Positions 9,326 to 17,787 of a DNA stretch of 64,000 nucleotides are shown piece after piece. Below the pieces are notes generated by a model. It was not told where the DNA came from. It ran no database searches and saw only the letters and a list, made by a program, of their open reading frames with translations. The stretch is taken from assembly GCA_006969385.1 (NCBI GenBank), contig CP030884.1:2728001-2792000 (forward strand), in the 5' to 3' direction. The position numbers were made by a program, and so were the translations under genes. Source of the stretch: Planctomycetaceae bacterium (GTDB lineage: Bacteria > Planctomycetota > Phycisphaerae > UBA1845 > UTPLA1). Position 1 is the first letter of the stretch, and every line of letters starts with the position of its first letter.

Positions 9326-10173
9326 CCATGCAGCGACACGACCTACCCAACGACGAACGCCTGCGAGCGCTGCTGGCCGATCGCGCCACCGACGGTTTGT
9401 CGAATGCCGAAGCCACCGAACTGCGCGACCGACTGGGCGCTGCCGATACCGACGCCCTCGATGCGACCGCCGCCGCGTTACAACTGCATTGGCATGCCAT
9501 GTCCAACGACGCCAACGAACTACCACCGGAATTGCGTGCCCGCGTTGCCGATGATGCCCAGGCACACTTCGCCGAACGATCGACTCCATCGGTCGCGCGC
9601 AACGATGCTCGCGTCATACCCATGCCGACGCAGACCGATGAAGAAACTGATGCGTCCGTCGAGATCGGTCGGGGCTTGGCGCTCGGGGGCTGGTTCGCCG
9701 CCGCTGCTGCCATCGTCATTGCCGTCATCGGTTGGATGCCGCGCGCTCAGGATGAGCCGCGCATCGCTCGCGCGCCGAGCGTGACCGAGTTAAGACAGCA
9801 ATTGCTCGAAGACCGCGAAGATGTGGTGCTGCTTGCCTGGGCCGGCCTATCGCAACCCGGTTTTGAGAACGTAAAAGGCGATGTCGTTTGGAGCGACGCG
9901 GCCCAAGCTGGCTACATGCGTCTGGTCGGCATGCCCGCCAACGACCGAAGCCAGTCGCAATATCAACTTTGGATCGTCGATCCCGATGTCGATAAGCATC
10001 CGGTCGATGGTGGCGTGTTCGATATCGACAACACGACCGGCGAATTGATTATCCCGATCGACGCCAAGCTGGCCGTGCAAAACCCGGCGGCATTCGTCAT
10101 CACCGAAGAACGCCCGGGCGGCGTCGTGGTTAGCGATGGCCCGCACCTCGTCATCGCCGCTGCGCAAAGCTAG
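9322..10173 (+). CDS. RskA-like anti-sigma factor
   Basis: A 283-residue single-pass membrane protein. The N-terminal cytoplasmic part (about 1-115) should bind the sigma factor. A membrane segment (GGWFAAAAAIVIAVIGW, about 115-135) leads to an extracytoplasmic RskA-type domain with the motifs YQLWIVDPD, GVFDID and FVITEERPGG. In the RskA family the sigma factor is released by regulated proteolysis. The gene shares ATGA with the upstream sigma gene. No close terminator is seen apart from a hairpin about 50 bases after the stop. Confidence 0.88.
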   Translation: MTMQRHDLPNDERLRALLADRATDGLSNAEATELRDRLGAADTDALDATAAALQLHWHAMSNDANELPPELRARVADDAQAHFAERSTPSVARNDARVIPMPTQTDEETDASVEIGRGLALGGWFAAAAAIVIAVIGWMPRAQDEPRIARAPSVTELRQQLLEDREDVVLLAWAGLSQPGFENVKGDVVWSDAAQAGYMRLVGMPANDRSQSQYQLWIVDPDVDKHPVDGGVFDIDNTTGELIIPIDAKLAVQNPAAFVITEERPGGVVVSDGPHLVIAAAQS

Positions 10174-10224
10174 GTAATTGTGTTCTCGTAGGGCGCATCC
10201 CTTGCTGTACCATTAGCACCTAGC

Positions 10225-10243
10225 CCCCGGCCAATGGCCGGGG
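10225..10243 (+). terminator. Short hairpin between convergent genes
   Basis: CCCCGGCC and GGCCGGGG pair around AAT between the anti-sigma gene and the convergent acetyltransferase gene. There is no T-run. It could equally be a small intergenic palindromic repeat. Confidence 0.4.
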
Positions 10244-10282
10244 CCTAAATTCACCACCGAATTCAAATCAAATTTCTCATAC

Positions 10283-10861
10283 TCAATTCACCTCATCCAA
10301 CAACGCATGAAAAGCTTCGTGCGTTATCAACACATCCGCCGTCATCGGCTTCTCCGGGGCGCAGCACGTCCCCAAATCCAATTCCCAAAACCCGACGCCG
10401 TGCCACTTGTCAAACTTATACCCAACATTCGCCGTAACGCCGACGCGTTTAAACCCGAGTTGCTCGTGCAACTGTACGCTCGCCGGGTTGGGCTGCGTAA
10501 TCCCCGCGATCACCATGCGATATCCCGCGATGCGTAGCCCGCCCAACAGCACCCGATACAACGATCGCGCCACACCGCAGCGCCGAAAATCCGGATGCAC
10601 GTAAACACTTGACTCCACGCTCCAATCGTACGCCGGCCGCCCCCGAAACTGCGTCGCATAGGCGTAGCCCGCCAACCGCGCACCGTCCGCGGCGACCAGC
10701 GTCAGCTTGCTATGGCTTGCATCGAGCAGTCGCCGCGCTAACTCGTCGCGCGTTGGCGGCTCGTATTCAAAAGAGATTGCGGTATCGCGCACGATGGGGG
10801 CGTAGATGTCGAGGCATCCATCGATATCAGTCTCAATTGCTGGTCGAATCGCGTATGCCAT
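10283..10861 (-). CDS. GNAT acetyltransferase, phosphinothricin-acetyltransferase-like
   Basis: A 192-residue GNAT enzyme of the Pat/Bar subfamily. The start is MAYAIRPAIETDIDGCLDIY, and the family signature ISFEYEPPTRDELARR is visible. The acetyl-CoA loop region is VYVHPDFRRCGVARSLY, and the C-terminal part has LHEQLGFKRVG and GFWELDLG. Pat-type enzymes acetylate amino groups of small molecules such as phosphinothricin or methionine sulfone; the true substrate here is unknown. A further in-frame TTG upstream would add 10 residues, but the ATG begins exactly where the family usually starts. Confidence 0.85.
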   Translation of the reverse strand: MAYAIRPAIETDIDGCLDIYAPIVRDTAISFEYEPPTRDELARRLLDASHSKLTLVAADGARLAGYAYATQFRGRPAYDWSVESSVYVHPDFRRCGVARSLYRVLLGGLRIAGYRMVIAGITQPNPASVQLHEQLGFKRVGVTANVGYKFDKWHGVGFWELDLGTCCAPEKPMTADVLITHEAFHALLDEVN

Positions 10862-10966
10862 ACTGAGGGTCCGCCGGTTTTCGGGAATCAAGCTCGCATG
10901 ATAGCATGCGTACTCAATTGCTTAGATACGTATGACAAGCTCGACTTGCCCGAAAGGAGTCCACCC

Positions 10967-11644
10967 ATGTCCGTCACGCTCACCTTCCTCGGCCACGCCG
11001 GTTTCACCATCACCGACGGTAGCCATACCGTCGCTATCGACCCCTGGCTGACCGGCAACCCCGTCGCCACCATGAAAGCCGACGATATCAAAGCCCAACA
11101 TATCGTCATTACCCACGGTCACGCCGATCACTTCGGCGACTGCGAAGCCATCGCCCGCGCCAACGACGCGACGGTCTATTGCGCATACGAAATCATGGAG
11201 TTTCTGAACGCCAAGGGGTACGAAAAGGTGCAACCGGGCAATCCGGGAGGCAAAATCGCGGGCGATTTCGGCTGGGTGGCCTTTACCCACGCGTTTCACT
11301 CATCGAGTTTTGAAGGCCGCTACATGGGCCAGCCGATGGGAGCCGTCGTCAATATCGGCGGCGTGACGATTTACCATTGCGGCGATACCGGGCTCTTTTC
11401 AGATATGAAGTTGATCGGCGAGATTTATAAGCCCGACATCGCGCTGGTGCCCGTCGGCGATCGCTTCACGATGGGCCCCGAACTCGGCAAGATGGCCGCC
11501 GAGCTTATCAAGCCCAAGGTAGCGATTCCGATTCACTATAAAACGTTCCCCGGCATGTTGGTCGACGACATCTCCGCCTTCAAACCCAACGGCATCCAAC
11601 TAAAAGTGATGGAACCCGGCGCAACCTGGGAATACGGCAGTTAA
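10967..11644 (+). CDS. UPF0173 family metallo-beta-lactamase-fold hydrolase
   Basis: A 225-residue soluble protein. AAAGGAG precedes the ATG. The metal-binding motif is THGHADHFGD (HxHxDH), with further probable ligands in FTHAFHSS, YHCGDTG and IPIHYKTFPG. The fold and length match the YtkL/UPF0173 group of metal-dependent hydrolases, whose substrate is not established. It diverges from the acetyltransferase gene. Just after its stop lies a cluster of intergenic repeats. Confidence 0.9.
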   Translation: MSVTLTFLGHAGFTITDGSHTVAIDPWLTGNPVATMKADDIKAQHIVITHGHADHFGDCEAIARANDATVYCAYEIMEFLNAKGYEKVQPGNPGGKIAGDFGWVAFTHAFHSSSFEGRYMGQPMGAVVNIGGVTIYHCGDTGLFSDMKLIGEIYKPDIALVPVGDRFTMGPELGKMAAELIKPKVAIPIHYKTFPGMLVDDISAFKPNGIQLKVMEPGATWEYGS

Positions 11645-11682
11645 AAATAACCGGCATGCAATAGCCGGGATATGCTAAATTG

Positions 11683-11875
11683 GGTGCCCCTGCCCCTCTG
11701 ACGCTGGGGGACATAGGGCGTTTCGCGCGACTAGAAGCTTACTGTGCCGGGTGCCCCATCCTCTGCATCAGAGCCGCGCCCGTCAGGAAGCGGTCCGCGT
11801 CGTACGTCGCGATGATGTATGGATAACTGCGGCGGCAGCACTTACCGGGTGCCCCATCCTTCACGACCGTGAAGG
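11683..11875. repeat. Composite cluster of dispersed repeats
   Basis: The gap between the UPF0173 gene and the rimO operon is built almost entirely of repeats. A family B copy (11683-11712) starts GGTGCCCCTGCCCCTCTGAC. Two 16-base direct repeats CCGGGTGCCCCATCCT lie at 11747-11762 and 11845-11860. A family C copy (11767-11795) follows the first. A small palindrome CCTTCACGACCGTGAAGG is at 11858-11875. No gene fits in the gap. Confidence 0.85.
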
Positions 11876-11891
11876 GCGGAGAATCGCAATC

Positions 11892-12257
11892 TCAACCACG
11901 AACCCCCTCAATCAACCCCGGCAACTCATCCACAAACTTCGATCGCGTCATCACCTGCGTCGCGCCTGCCGCTTGCGCCGCTTCGCGCAAGTCACCGCGC
12001 ACATGCGAATAAAACGCGACCACGTCCGGCTTATTCGATAATCCCGCGACGAACTCGATCGCGCCGACGGCTTCATCGGCGTCCATATCGATCAGTGCCA
12101 ACTTTAGATCGTCCGTGTTGATCGTCGTTAATCGACCCAGCCGCGTCAGCGCCCGCGCCGGCACCTCCAACGATTTACACGTGCCGGTAATCTTCGTCGA
12201 AAAAATCATGTCGGTCGAAAACACGACCACCCGTGCGCCGCCTGCACCATCGCTCAT
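11892..12257 (-). CDS. Small protein resembling a degenerate response-regulator receiver domain
   Basis: A 121-residue protein, last gene of the rimO operon, 6 bases after its neighbour. The alternation of strands and helices resembles a CheY-like receiver: RVVVFSTDMIF as strand 1, LALIDMDAD as strand 3 where the phospho-acceptor Asp would lie, and VMTRSKFVDELPGLI like the family's K-containing loop and last helix. The acidic pocket after strand 1 is absent, so it may not be phosphorylated. The assignment is from pattern only. Confidence 0.6.
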   Translation of the reverse strand: MSDGAGGARVVVFSTDMIFSTKITGTCKSLEVPARALTRLGRLTTINTDDLKLALIDMDADEAVGAIEFVAGLSNKPDVVAFYSHVRGDLREAAQAAGATQVMTRSKFVDELPGLIEGVRG

Positions 12258-12263
12258 CGTTCG

Positions 12264-12509
12264 TTAATCTCCACACGCGCCGTCGGCACCGGGCTCGCCC
12301 GCCAGCGCCTTATACGTTTTGACGACGGCGTTTTGAAAATCCCAAAGGTTCGGCGTGCCTTGCGGGGGCCGCTCGGCATAGCGCACCAAATACGCGCCGC
12401 CTTCCATCAACTCAGCATACACCAGCCGAGGTCCGAACGCTTCAAACTCCGGATATTGCCGCAAACCGGCAGCCATGGCTTGTTTGACGAGTGGTTCGTT
12501 GAGTTCCAT
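12264..12509 (-). CDS. Small conserved-looking hypothetical protein
   Basis: An 81-residue soluble protein between rimO (12-base gap) and the receiver-like gene (6-base gap), so cotranscribed. It starts MELNEPLVKQAMAAGL and contains RLVYAELMEGGAYLVRYAE. I do not recognise a family. The tight spacing and codon use like its neighbours support a real gene. Confidence 0.65.
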   Translation of the reverse strand: MELNEPLVKQAMAAGLRQYPEFEAFGPRLVYAELMEGGAYLVRYAERPPQGTPNLWDFQNAVVKTYKALAGEPGADGACGD

Positions 12510-12521
12510 TTGTGGTTCGGT

Positions 12522-13928
12522 CTATTGCAGTATCGGCAATCCCGCATCGACGGGTTTGGCCAACAGATCGTAATCGCGATGGCCGGTGCAACGCACCGTC
12601 ACGATATCACCGGGGTCGTACTCGCCGCCTTCAACGTAGACGACGCTGTCGACTTCGGGCGCTTGGCCTTCATGGCGCGCCGGATACACGCCGCATTCGC
12701 CATAATCGTCGATCATGACGTCAAAGTTCTTACCCTTGCGCGCCGCGGCCATCTCGAACGCAACGTCTTGCTGCGTCAACATCAGCTCGTCGACGCGCTC
12801 GTCGATCAGCTCCGGTGGTAAGTGGTTCTTCATGCGATGCGCCGGCGTGCCCGGTTCGTTGGAGTAGGGGAATACGCCCAACATATCAAAGCCGAAGTCG
12901 CGAATGAACTCGCGCAACTCTTCGTGATCGGCCTGCGATTCGCCGGGAAAGCCGCTGATAAACGTGGTGCGAATGCTCACGCCCGCAATGCGCTCGCGCA
13001 ACTTCGCCAGCAGCGTCTCGGTTTCTTTACGCGTTACGCGCCGATACATAGCTTTCAGCATACGATCGCTAATATGCTGTAGCGGTATATCGATATATTT
13101 CGCAACCTTCTCACACGCCGCGATGGCATCGATCATCTCGTCGGTGAAGTCCGACGGGTAGGCATACATCAGGCGTATCCAATGCGCGCCGTCGAGCGTG
13201 TTCAGCGTTTTCAATAAGCCCGCCAATCCGGCGTCATAACCGATGTCCTGACCGTAGCTCGTCGTGTCTTGCCCGATCAGATTGATCTCAACCGCACCGT
13301 CGGCGATCAGTTCGTGCGCCTCGGCCATGATCTCATCGACGCTCTTACAGTGCATCGGTCCGCGAATCGAAGGGATCGTGCAGAAGGTACACTTTTGATT
13401 GCAACCTTCGCTCATGCGCAGGTAAGCGTAGTGCGCGGGCGTGAGACGCAAACGCGTTTGATCGCTACGGTTAGCCTCCGTCCATGAGCTGGCGTGATAT
13501 TCGCCGAGGAATAAGACCGAATCGTCGGCCCCGCTCGGCGCACCGGCTTCAGCCAACTCGCGTCGCTTCTTACCCGTAACCGCCCGCACGATGTCGCTGC
13601 GATTGTGTACGCCTACGAGCGCGTCGATCTCGGGCACATCCTTCATCAGGCCCTGCCCATCGCGCTGCACCAAACAGCCCGCCGCCACAATGCGTTGAAT
13701 ATCACCCTTACGTTTGTGTTCGGCGGCTTCTTGCAGAATACCCACGGCTTCATCGCGCGAGGCGCTGAGAAAGCCGCACGTGTTCACGATCAGCACATCG
13801 CCCAGCCCGCTGCCGTCACCGACGATTGCACAACCCGCCTCCGCCAACAACCCGAGCATTTTCTCGGAATCGACGAGGTTCTTGGGGCAGCCAAGGGAAA
13901 CAAAGGAAACACTGGGCATCTCGGACAC
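12522..13928 (-). CDS. rimO: Ribosomal protein S12 methylthiotransferase RimO
   Basis: A 468-residue radical-SAM methylthiotransferase of usual length. The N-terminal UPF0004 domain has its three cluster cysteines at Cys14 (SLGCPKNLVDSE), Cys51 (NTCGF) and Cys85 (AAGCL). The radical SAM motif CNQKCTFC (Cys176, 180, 183) is followed by the specificity-typical TIPSIRG, and a TRAM domain lies at the C-terminus. RimO adds a methylthio group to an Asp of ribosomal protein S12. SLGCPKNLVDSE and CTIPSIRGP favour RimO over MiaB. Two small genes follow in the same operon. Confidence 0.95.
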   Translation of the reverse strand: MSEMPSVSFVSLGCPKNLVDSEKMLGLLAEAGCAIVGDGSGLGDVLIVNTCGFLSASRDEAVGILQEAAEHKRKGDIQRIVAAGCLVQRDGQGLMKDVPEIDALVGVHNRSDIVRAVTGKKRRELAEAGAPSGADDSVLFLGEYHASSWTEANRSDQTRLRLTPAHYAYLRMSEGCNQKCTFCTIPSIRGPMHCKSVDEIMAEAHELIADGAVEINLIGQDTTSYGQDIGYDAGLAGLLKTLNTLDGAHWIRLMYAYPSDFTDEMIDAIAACEKVAKYIDIPLQHISDRMLKAMYRRVTRKETETLLAKLRERIAGVSIRTTFISGFPGESQADHEELREFIRDFGFDMLGVFPYSNEPGTPAHRMKNHLPPELIDERVDELMLTQQDVAFEMAAARKGKNFDVMIDDYGECGVYPARHEGQAPEVDSVVYVEGGEYDPGDIVTVRCTGHRDYDLLAKPVDAGLPILQ

Positions 13929-14067
13929 GCGGACTCTCCTACTGGGGCATCAGTCAAACCTCGCATTATAACACGCCGCGTCAAATCGTAGCTGCGGCTG
14001 ATTCCGGATGGATGAGGGCGATTAGGAGAAAGGGCAGAGCACTGCCGGGCTTGCAATATCAAAAGAA

Positions 14068-14095
14068 AAGCCCAACGGGGGCCCCCGTTGGGCTT
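14068..14095 (-). terminator. Intrinsic terminator of the first PEP-CTERM gene
   Basis: A 28-base perfect palindrome (AAGCCCAACGGGGG and its complement). Read on the minus strand it is followed by TTTCTTTTG. It lies about 75 bases after the stop of the PEP-CTERM gene at 14170. Confidence 0.85.
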
Positions 14096-14169
14096 GAAGC
14101 TTCATGGCGAATTGCATCCGATACGTGTTTGACCGGAGCCTTTCCAGCGTTAAATGGATCGCGAGATTC

Positions 14170-14952
14170 TTACGCCGAACGCCGCCGCCGGATCAGCGCC
14201 GCACCGCCCAATAACAGCAAGCTCAGCGTCGTCGGCTCCGGAATATACTGAATCGTATCGATCGCGCCCGAACCACCCAGCGAAAACACCACACGGTTGA
14301 AACCCTCGGCCTCGGCGTTTTCTCGAGAGAGGGTAAGCTGGCCGAGCGTGATCGGCGCAATGCGATTGGCCGAGTTGTTGCCGAATTCGATCGTCGGGTC
14401 GTAAAACGCATTGCCCACCGTGACAAATTCGTCGAACCCGACCGAATCGAGAAGCGTGCTATCCAAATAGAAGTTCACGGCACCGTCTTCGGCCACGATG
14501 CTTTCCACATCGATCAAATCGAAACCGAGACCCGTCTTTAACGAATCGAACGTGAGCGTGATTTCACCGGCGGGGCGGTCACCCTCATCATTCGGCGTCG
14601 CAAGGATTCCCGGCGCGGCCAACGCATCATCGGTTGCCAGGATCATCGAGTTGCGCAACACTTCGTTCAGCGCCGCCAGGTTGCCACCGCTCCAGGACGG
14701 TCCCAGTAAATCCGGATCGGGCGTCACACCTTCGAACAGCGTGTTGAACACGGCCGCGATATTGAACGGCTCGGTGAAGTTGTTCGCAGTGATGGAAACG
14801 CCGTGCGAAAGCTTGAGTTGATCGGCGAGAATTTCACCGTGCACGAATTCTTCAAAGTCGATCGTTCCAGCCGCGTCGGTTCGCGCCGTCATTAACCCCA
14901 TGGTCAGCCCGAGTGCAATCAAACAAGATACGATGCGCTTCGTCTGAAACAT
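14170..14952 (-). CDS. PEP-CTERM sorting domain protein, paralog 1
   Basis: A 260-residue secreted protein. A signal peptide (MFQTKRIVSCLIALG..., ending near TDAA) leads to a beta-rich domain starting TIDFEEFVHGEIL. The C-terminus is a canonical PEP-CTERM signal: IPEPTTLSLLLLGGAALI then RRRRSA. In the PEP-CTERM/exosortase system the anchor is cut at the PEP motif and the protein is delivered to the envelope. It is strongly similar along its whole length to the gene at 15411, with shared blocks such as NDEGDRPAGEI, GFDLIDVESI and FSLGGSGAIDTI. An in-frame start 21 codons upstream (MNQPCRGIEDV) looks too polar to be real. Confidence 0.9.
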   Translation of the reverse strand: MFQTKRIVSCLIALGLTMGLMTARTDAAGTIDFEEFVHGEILADQLKLSHGVSITANNFTEPFNIAAVFNTLFEGVTPDPDLLGPSWSGGNLAALNEVLRNSMILATDDALAAPGILATPNDEGDRPAGEITLTFDSLKTGLGFDLIDVESIVAEDGAVNFYLDSTLLDSVGFDEFVTVGNAFYDPTIEFGNNSANRIAPITLGQLTLSRENAEAEGFNRVVFSLGGSGAIDTIQYIPEPTTLSLLLLGGAALIRRRRSA

Positions 14953-15350
14953 AATCCCCGCCAGAAGTTCTCTATGCCGAAAAACATCCTCGATGCCCCG
15001 GCATGGTTGGTTCAAAAGTCTCGAATGCGAGCGACGTCGACCGCTCAGATCAACTTACGGATCAATACCTCGATCGTCGCCGAGCAGATGTTACTAAATA
15101 GGCGGCACTCGATACAACATTTATAGGCGGTCCAGCCCCATTTTTCGAGGTTTTCCGGGGAACGCGCGCTCTGAAATGTGGGATAACCAAATAGGTCGCG
15201 GCAGTGGGGTAACCGAAGCTTTTCATTAAGTGGGCGGGCCGTGCAGTTCTGCCGTTGGCAGCGGGCAACGCCCATCTGACCAGATTTTCAACCCCGAACT
15301 CGCTACCCAAAATGGGGCGGCGTACTTTTGAGGGTTTTGGAAACGAAATA
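14953..15350. other. Gap between the two PEP-CTERM genes
   Basis: About 400 bases upstream of paralog 1. It should contain that gene's promoter. I see no gene, RNA or clear repeat. Confidence 0.5.
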
Positions 15351-15375
15351 AGCCCTGCGGCCGATCCGCAGGGCT
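15351..15375 (-). terminator. Terminator hairpin of the second PEP-CTERM gene
   Basis: AGCCCTGCGG and CCGCAGGGCT pair around a 5-base loop. On the minus strand the sequence TATTTCGTTT follows, a weak T-rich tail. It lies 36 bases after the stop of the gene at 15411. Confidence 0.75.
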
Positions 15376-15410
15376 ATGAAATCCAGATTACCGTGATCGA
15401 AAAACGCCGA

Positions 15411-16190
15411 TTAGGCCGTGCGGCGGCGGCGAATCAACGCCAGGCCACCCAAGGCCAGCAGGCTCATCGTCGCCGGTTCCGGCACGAAGGTGATCGTGTC
15501 GATCGCACCCGAGCCGCCCAACGAGAACACCACTTGGTCAAACCCGACCGCCCCGGCGTTTTGCTGAGCCAACGTCAAATCGCCGATGCCGATCGGAGCG
15601 ATGCGGTTGGCCGAGTTGTTGCCGTACGCGACCGTCGCATCGAAGAATTCGTTACCCATCATCACGAATTCATCGAATCCGACCGAGTCCAGCAGGACGC
15701 CATTGAGATAGAACTCGATGGCACCCAACTCGGCGGTAATGCTTTCCACGTCGATCAGGTCAAAGCCAATGCTGGTTTGAATCGAATCGAACGTCAGCGA
15801 AATCTCGCCAGCGGGGCGGTCACCTTCATCATTCGGGTTGGCCAGAATGCCGGGTGCCGAGAGCGTATCATCGCCGGCCAGAATCAGGGCATTGCCGAGG
15901 ACGGTACCTTCAGCCGCCAGATTGCCACCATTCCAGGCGGGTCCGAGCAAATCCGGATCGGGCGTGCTGCCGGCAAACTGCGTATCGAAAATCGCCGCAA
16001 TGCCGAACGGTTCGCTAAAGTTATTGGCCGTAATCGATACGCCTTCGGATACCTTCAATTGGTCGGTGATGATCTCACCGTGTACGAAGCCGTTAAAATC
16101 GATCAGGCCGGCGCGCGCTGTCTTCAAACTGCCGAAGCCGACCACTGCGGCCAATGCCAATGCGGTAGTGAATTGCTTCTTCATTTTCAT
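15411..16190 (-). CDS. PEP-CTERM sorting domain protein, paralog 2
   Basis: A 259-residue tandem homolog of the gene at 14170. It has a signal peptide (MKMKKQFTTALALAAVVGFGS, ending near TARA), a beta-rich domain starting LIDFNGFVHGEI, and the PEP-CTERM tail VPEPATMSLLALGGLALI then RRRRTA. AAGGAAA precedes the start. Each copy has its own terminator and upstream region, so they are probably expressed independently after an old duplication. No exosortase gene is in the window. Confidence 0.92.
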   Translation of the reverse strand: MKMKKQFTTALALAAVVGFGSLKTARAGLIDFNGFVHGEIITDQLKVSEGVSITANNFSEPFGIAAIFDTQFAGSTPDPDLLGPAWNGGNLAAEGTVLGNALILAGDDTLSAPGILANPNDEGDRPAGEISLTFDSIQTSIGFDLIDVESITAELGAIEFYLNGVLLDSVGFDEFVMMGNEFFDATVAYGNNSANRIAPIGIGDLTLAQQNAGAVGFDQVVFSLGGSGAIDTITFVPEPATMSLLALGGLALIRRRRTA

Positions 16191-16506
16191 CTGTTTCCTT
16201 CCCCTTCGACCGTTCGCCGGTCGCCGTGTGTTACCAATCTTCCCCGCAGGGCCTGTCCCGAAGCCTTGGCGGTAATCAATTGGTATCCCGCGAAACGAGA
16301 AGGAACAAATCGAATCGGGCTTGCATTTTCGATGGATATATAGGTGCCGAGCGGCGCGTTCTTTTTGCCCGCTTATTTAGGACGCCTACGAATGTAAGGC
16401 TGATAACGCTGGTGAGCGCGCTCAAAACTCGGACCGAGCTTTTGGAAGCGAAGTAGCCCCATTACAGCCATACTTGCCGTTACCGGTCGTGGGTATAATC
16501 CGGTAT
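16191..16506. other. Divergent promoter region
   Basis: About 315 bases between the minus-strand PEP-CTERM gene and the plus-strand Rmd1-like gene. Both promoters must lie here; I cannot pick them with confidence. No other feature seen. Confidence 0.45.
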
Positions 16507-17631
16507 ATGGCGACGGCTCCTTACAAAACAGCTTCACCTAAGACGCCCCAAGTTCATGCGGGACGCGTGCTCGTTTATTACGCGTTCGATATCGGTTTCG
16601 GTATCGACCTCGATCGCGCCGAGCAGTTGGTTTCCAACGAGAGCGCGCGGAGCCACCTGCGCCGTTCGCGCCGCACGCCGCAGTATTTCGGATTTGATCC
16701 GCCGCCGCTAAAGGTCGTGCGCGATAGCGCGCCGATTGCCCTGGGTTCGTTTACAACCCGCCCCCAAATCGAGATCACGCTTTACGACTTCGGCGGGGCG
16801 TCGGTCGCGTTTGAAATCCCGATCGACGGCGCGTTGGAAGACCTGATTCCGCTTTCCAACCGGCTATACGATGAAGAAGCGTTACCGGCCATCGCGCGCG
16901 ACGCCGTTGCAACACTCGGGCGCGACATCGCGGCGGCCATTAATCGTCCCGCATTGTCGGAACTGGTCGAAGATTACGCTGTCTATCAGATCAGCTCGTT
17001 AAATATCGACGGCCAATTGAGCCACGCCGCCGCCATCGACGAATACCAATCCACGCTGGCGGCAATCCTCAGCGCCGAAGACGAGGGCTTGTCGCAAGGC
17101 CAAATCAGCGAGACGTTGGCCACGCGCCTGTCCTACGGTCCCAACGACATCACGATTCTCGATTGGAACGCGGCGCTGTTGTTCGATGACGACGCCGACG
17201 ATGTGCTGGCCGTGCTCGAATACACGAATGTCGAACTGCTCGAGATGCGCCTGCTCGACGATCGACTCGACGACGCGTTGGACCAAGCCTACGAATTGAT
17301 GACGGCACCGCGCTGGTGGCGGTTGTTGCGACCGCGCCGATTGATGGCGCGCGTGGCGGAAATGCAACTCGACGGCGCGTTCGTGTTCGAAGGCGTCAAT
17401 AACGCCGTCAAGCTGTTGGGCGATCAGTATCTAGCGCGCGTCTATCAACTCGCCTCGCAACGGCTGCACCTGAAGGATTGGGACCGCAGCGTGATTCGCA
17501 AGCTCGACACGTTGCGAGATATCTATCACAAACTCTCCGACATGCACGCGGCGCGTCGCAGCGAAACGCTCGAGTGGATTATTATTTTGCTGATCGCGTT
17601 CGAGATCGTTCTTACGCTCGGCGGCAAATGA
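16507..17631 (+). CDS. DUF155 / Rmd1-YagE family membrane protein
   Basis: A 374-residue protein resembling the RMD1/YagE (DUF155) family, known from yeast and mitochondrial RMND1 and also found in bacteria. Typical features are the N-terminal VLVYYAFDIGFGIDL, the middle YAVYQISSLNIDGQL, a long helical region, and the family's C-terminal signature SETLEWIIILLIAFEIVLTL, one membrane helix with a very short tail. In eukaryotes the family supports mitochondrial translation or sporulation; the bacterial role is not known. ATG at 16507 is preferred to an in-frame TTG 11 codons upstream. Confidence 0.8.
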   Translation: MATAPYKTASPKTPQVHAGRVLVYYAFDIGFGIDLDRAEQLVSNESARSHLRRSRRTPQYFGFDPPPLKVVRDSAPIALGSFTTRPQIEITLYDFGGASVAFEIPIDGALEDLIPLSNRLYDEEALPAIARDAVATLGRDIAAAINRPALSELVEDYAVYQISSLNIDGQLSHAAAIDEYQSTLAAILSAEDEGLSQGQISETLATRLSYGPNDITILDWNAALLFDDDADDVLAVLEYTNVELLEMRLLDDRLDDALDQAYELMTAPRWWRLLRPRRLMARVAEMQLDGAFVFEGVNNAVKLLGDQYLARVYQLASQRLHLKDWDRSVIRKLDTLRDIYHKLSDMHAARRSETLEWIIILLIAFEIVLTLGGK

Positions 17632-17787
17632 GAAGCAAGGGTTCGTATCGATCGGATCGGATACCTGTCATTCAATTGGTTTAGAAAAAATAAATTACGC
17701 TTGAGACGTTTTTACCCGCTGAACTTGCTGGAATCCTGCCTTCAAATATGGGCTGCCGTTAATCGGTGATTGTTCAATCGAGTCTTT

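Noticed and set aside
15255..16343. Plus-strand open frame of 362 codons
   Set aside because: It is the antisense shadow of the PEP-CTERM gene at 15411.
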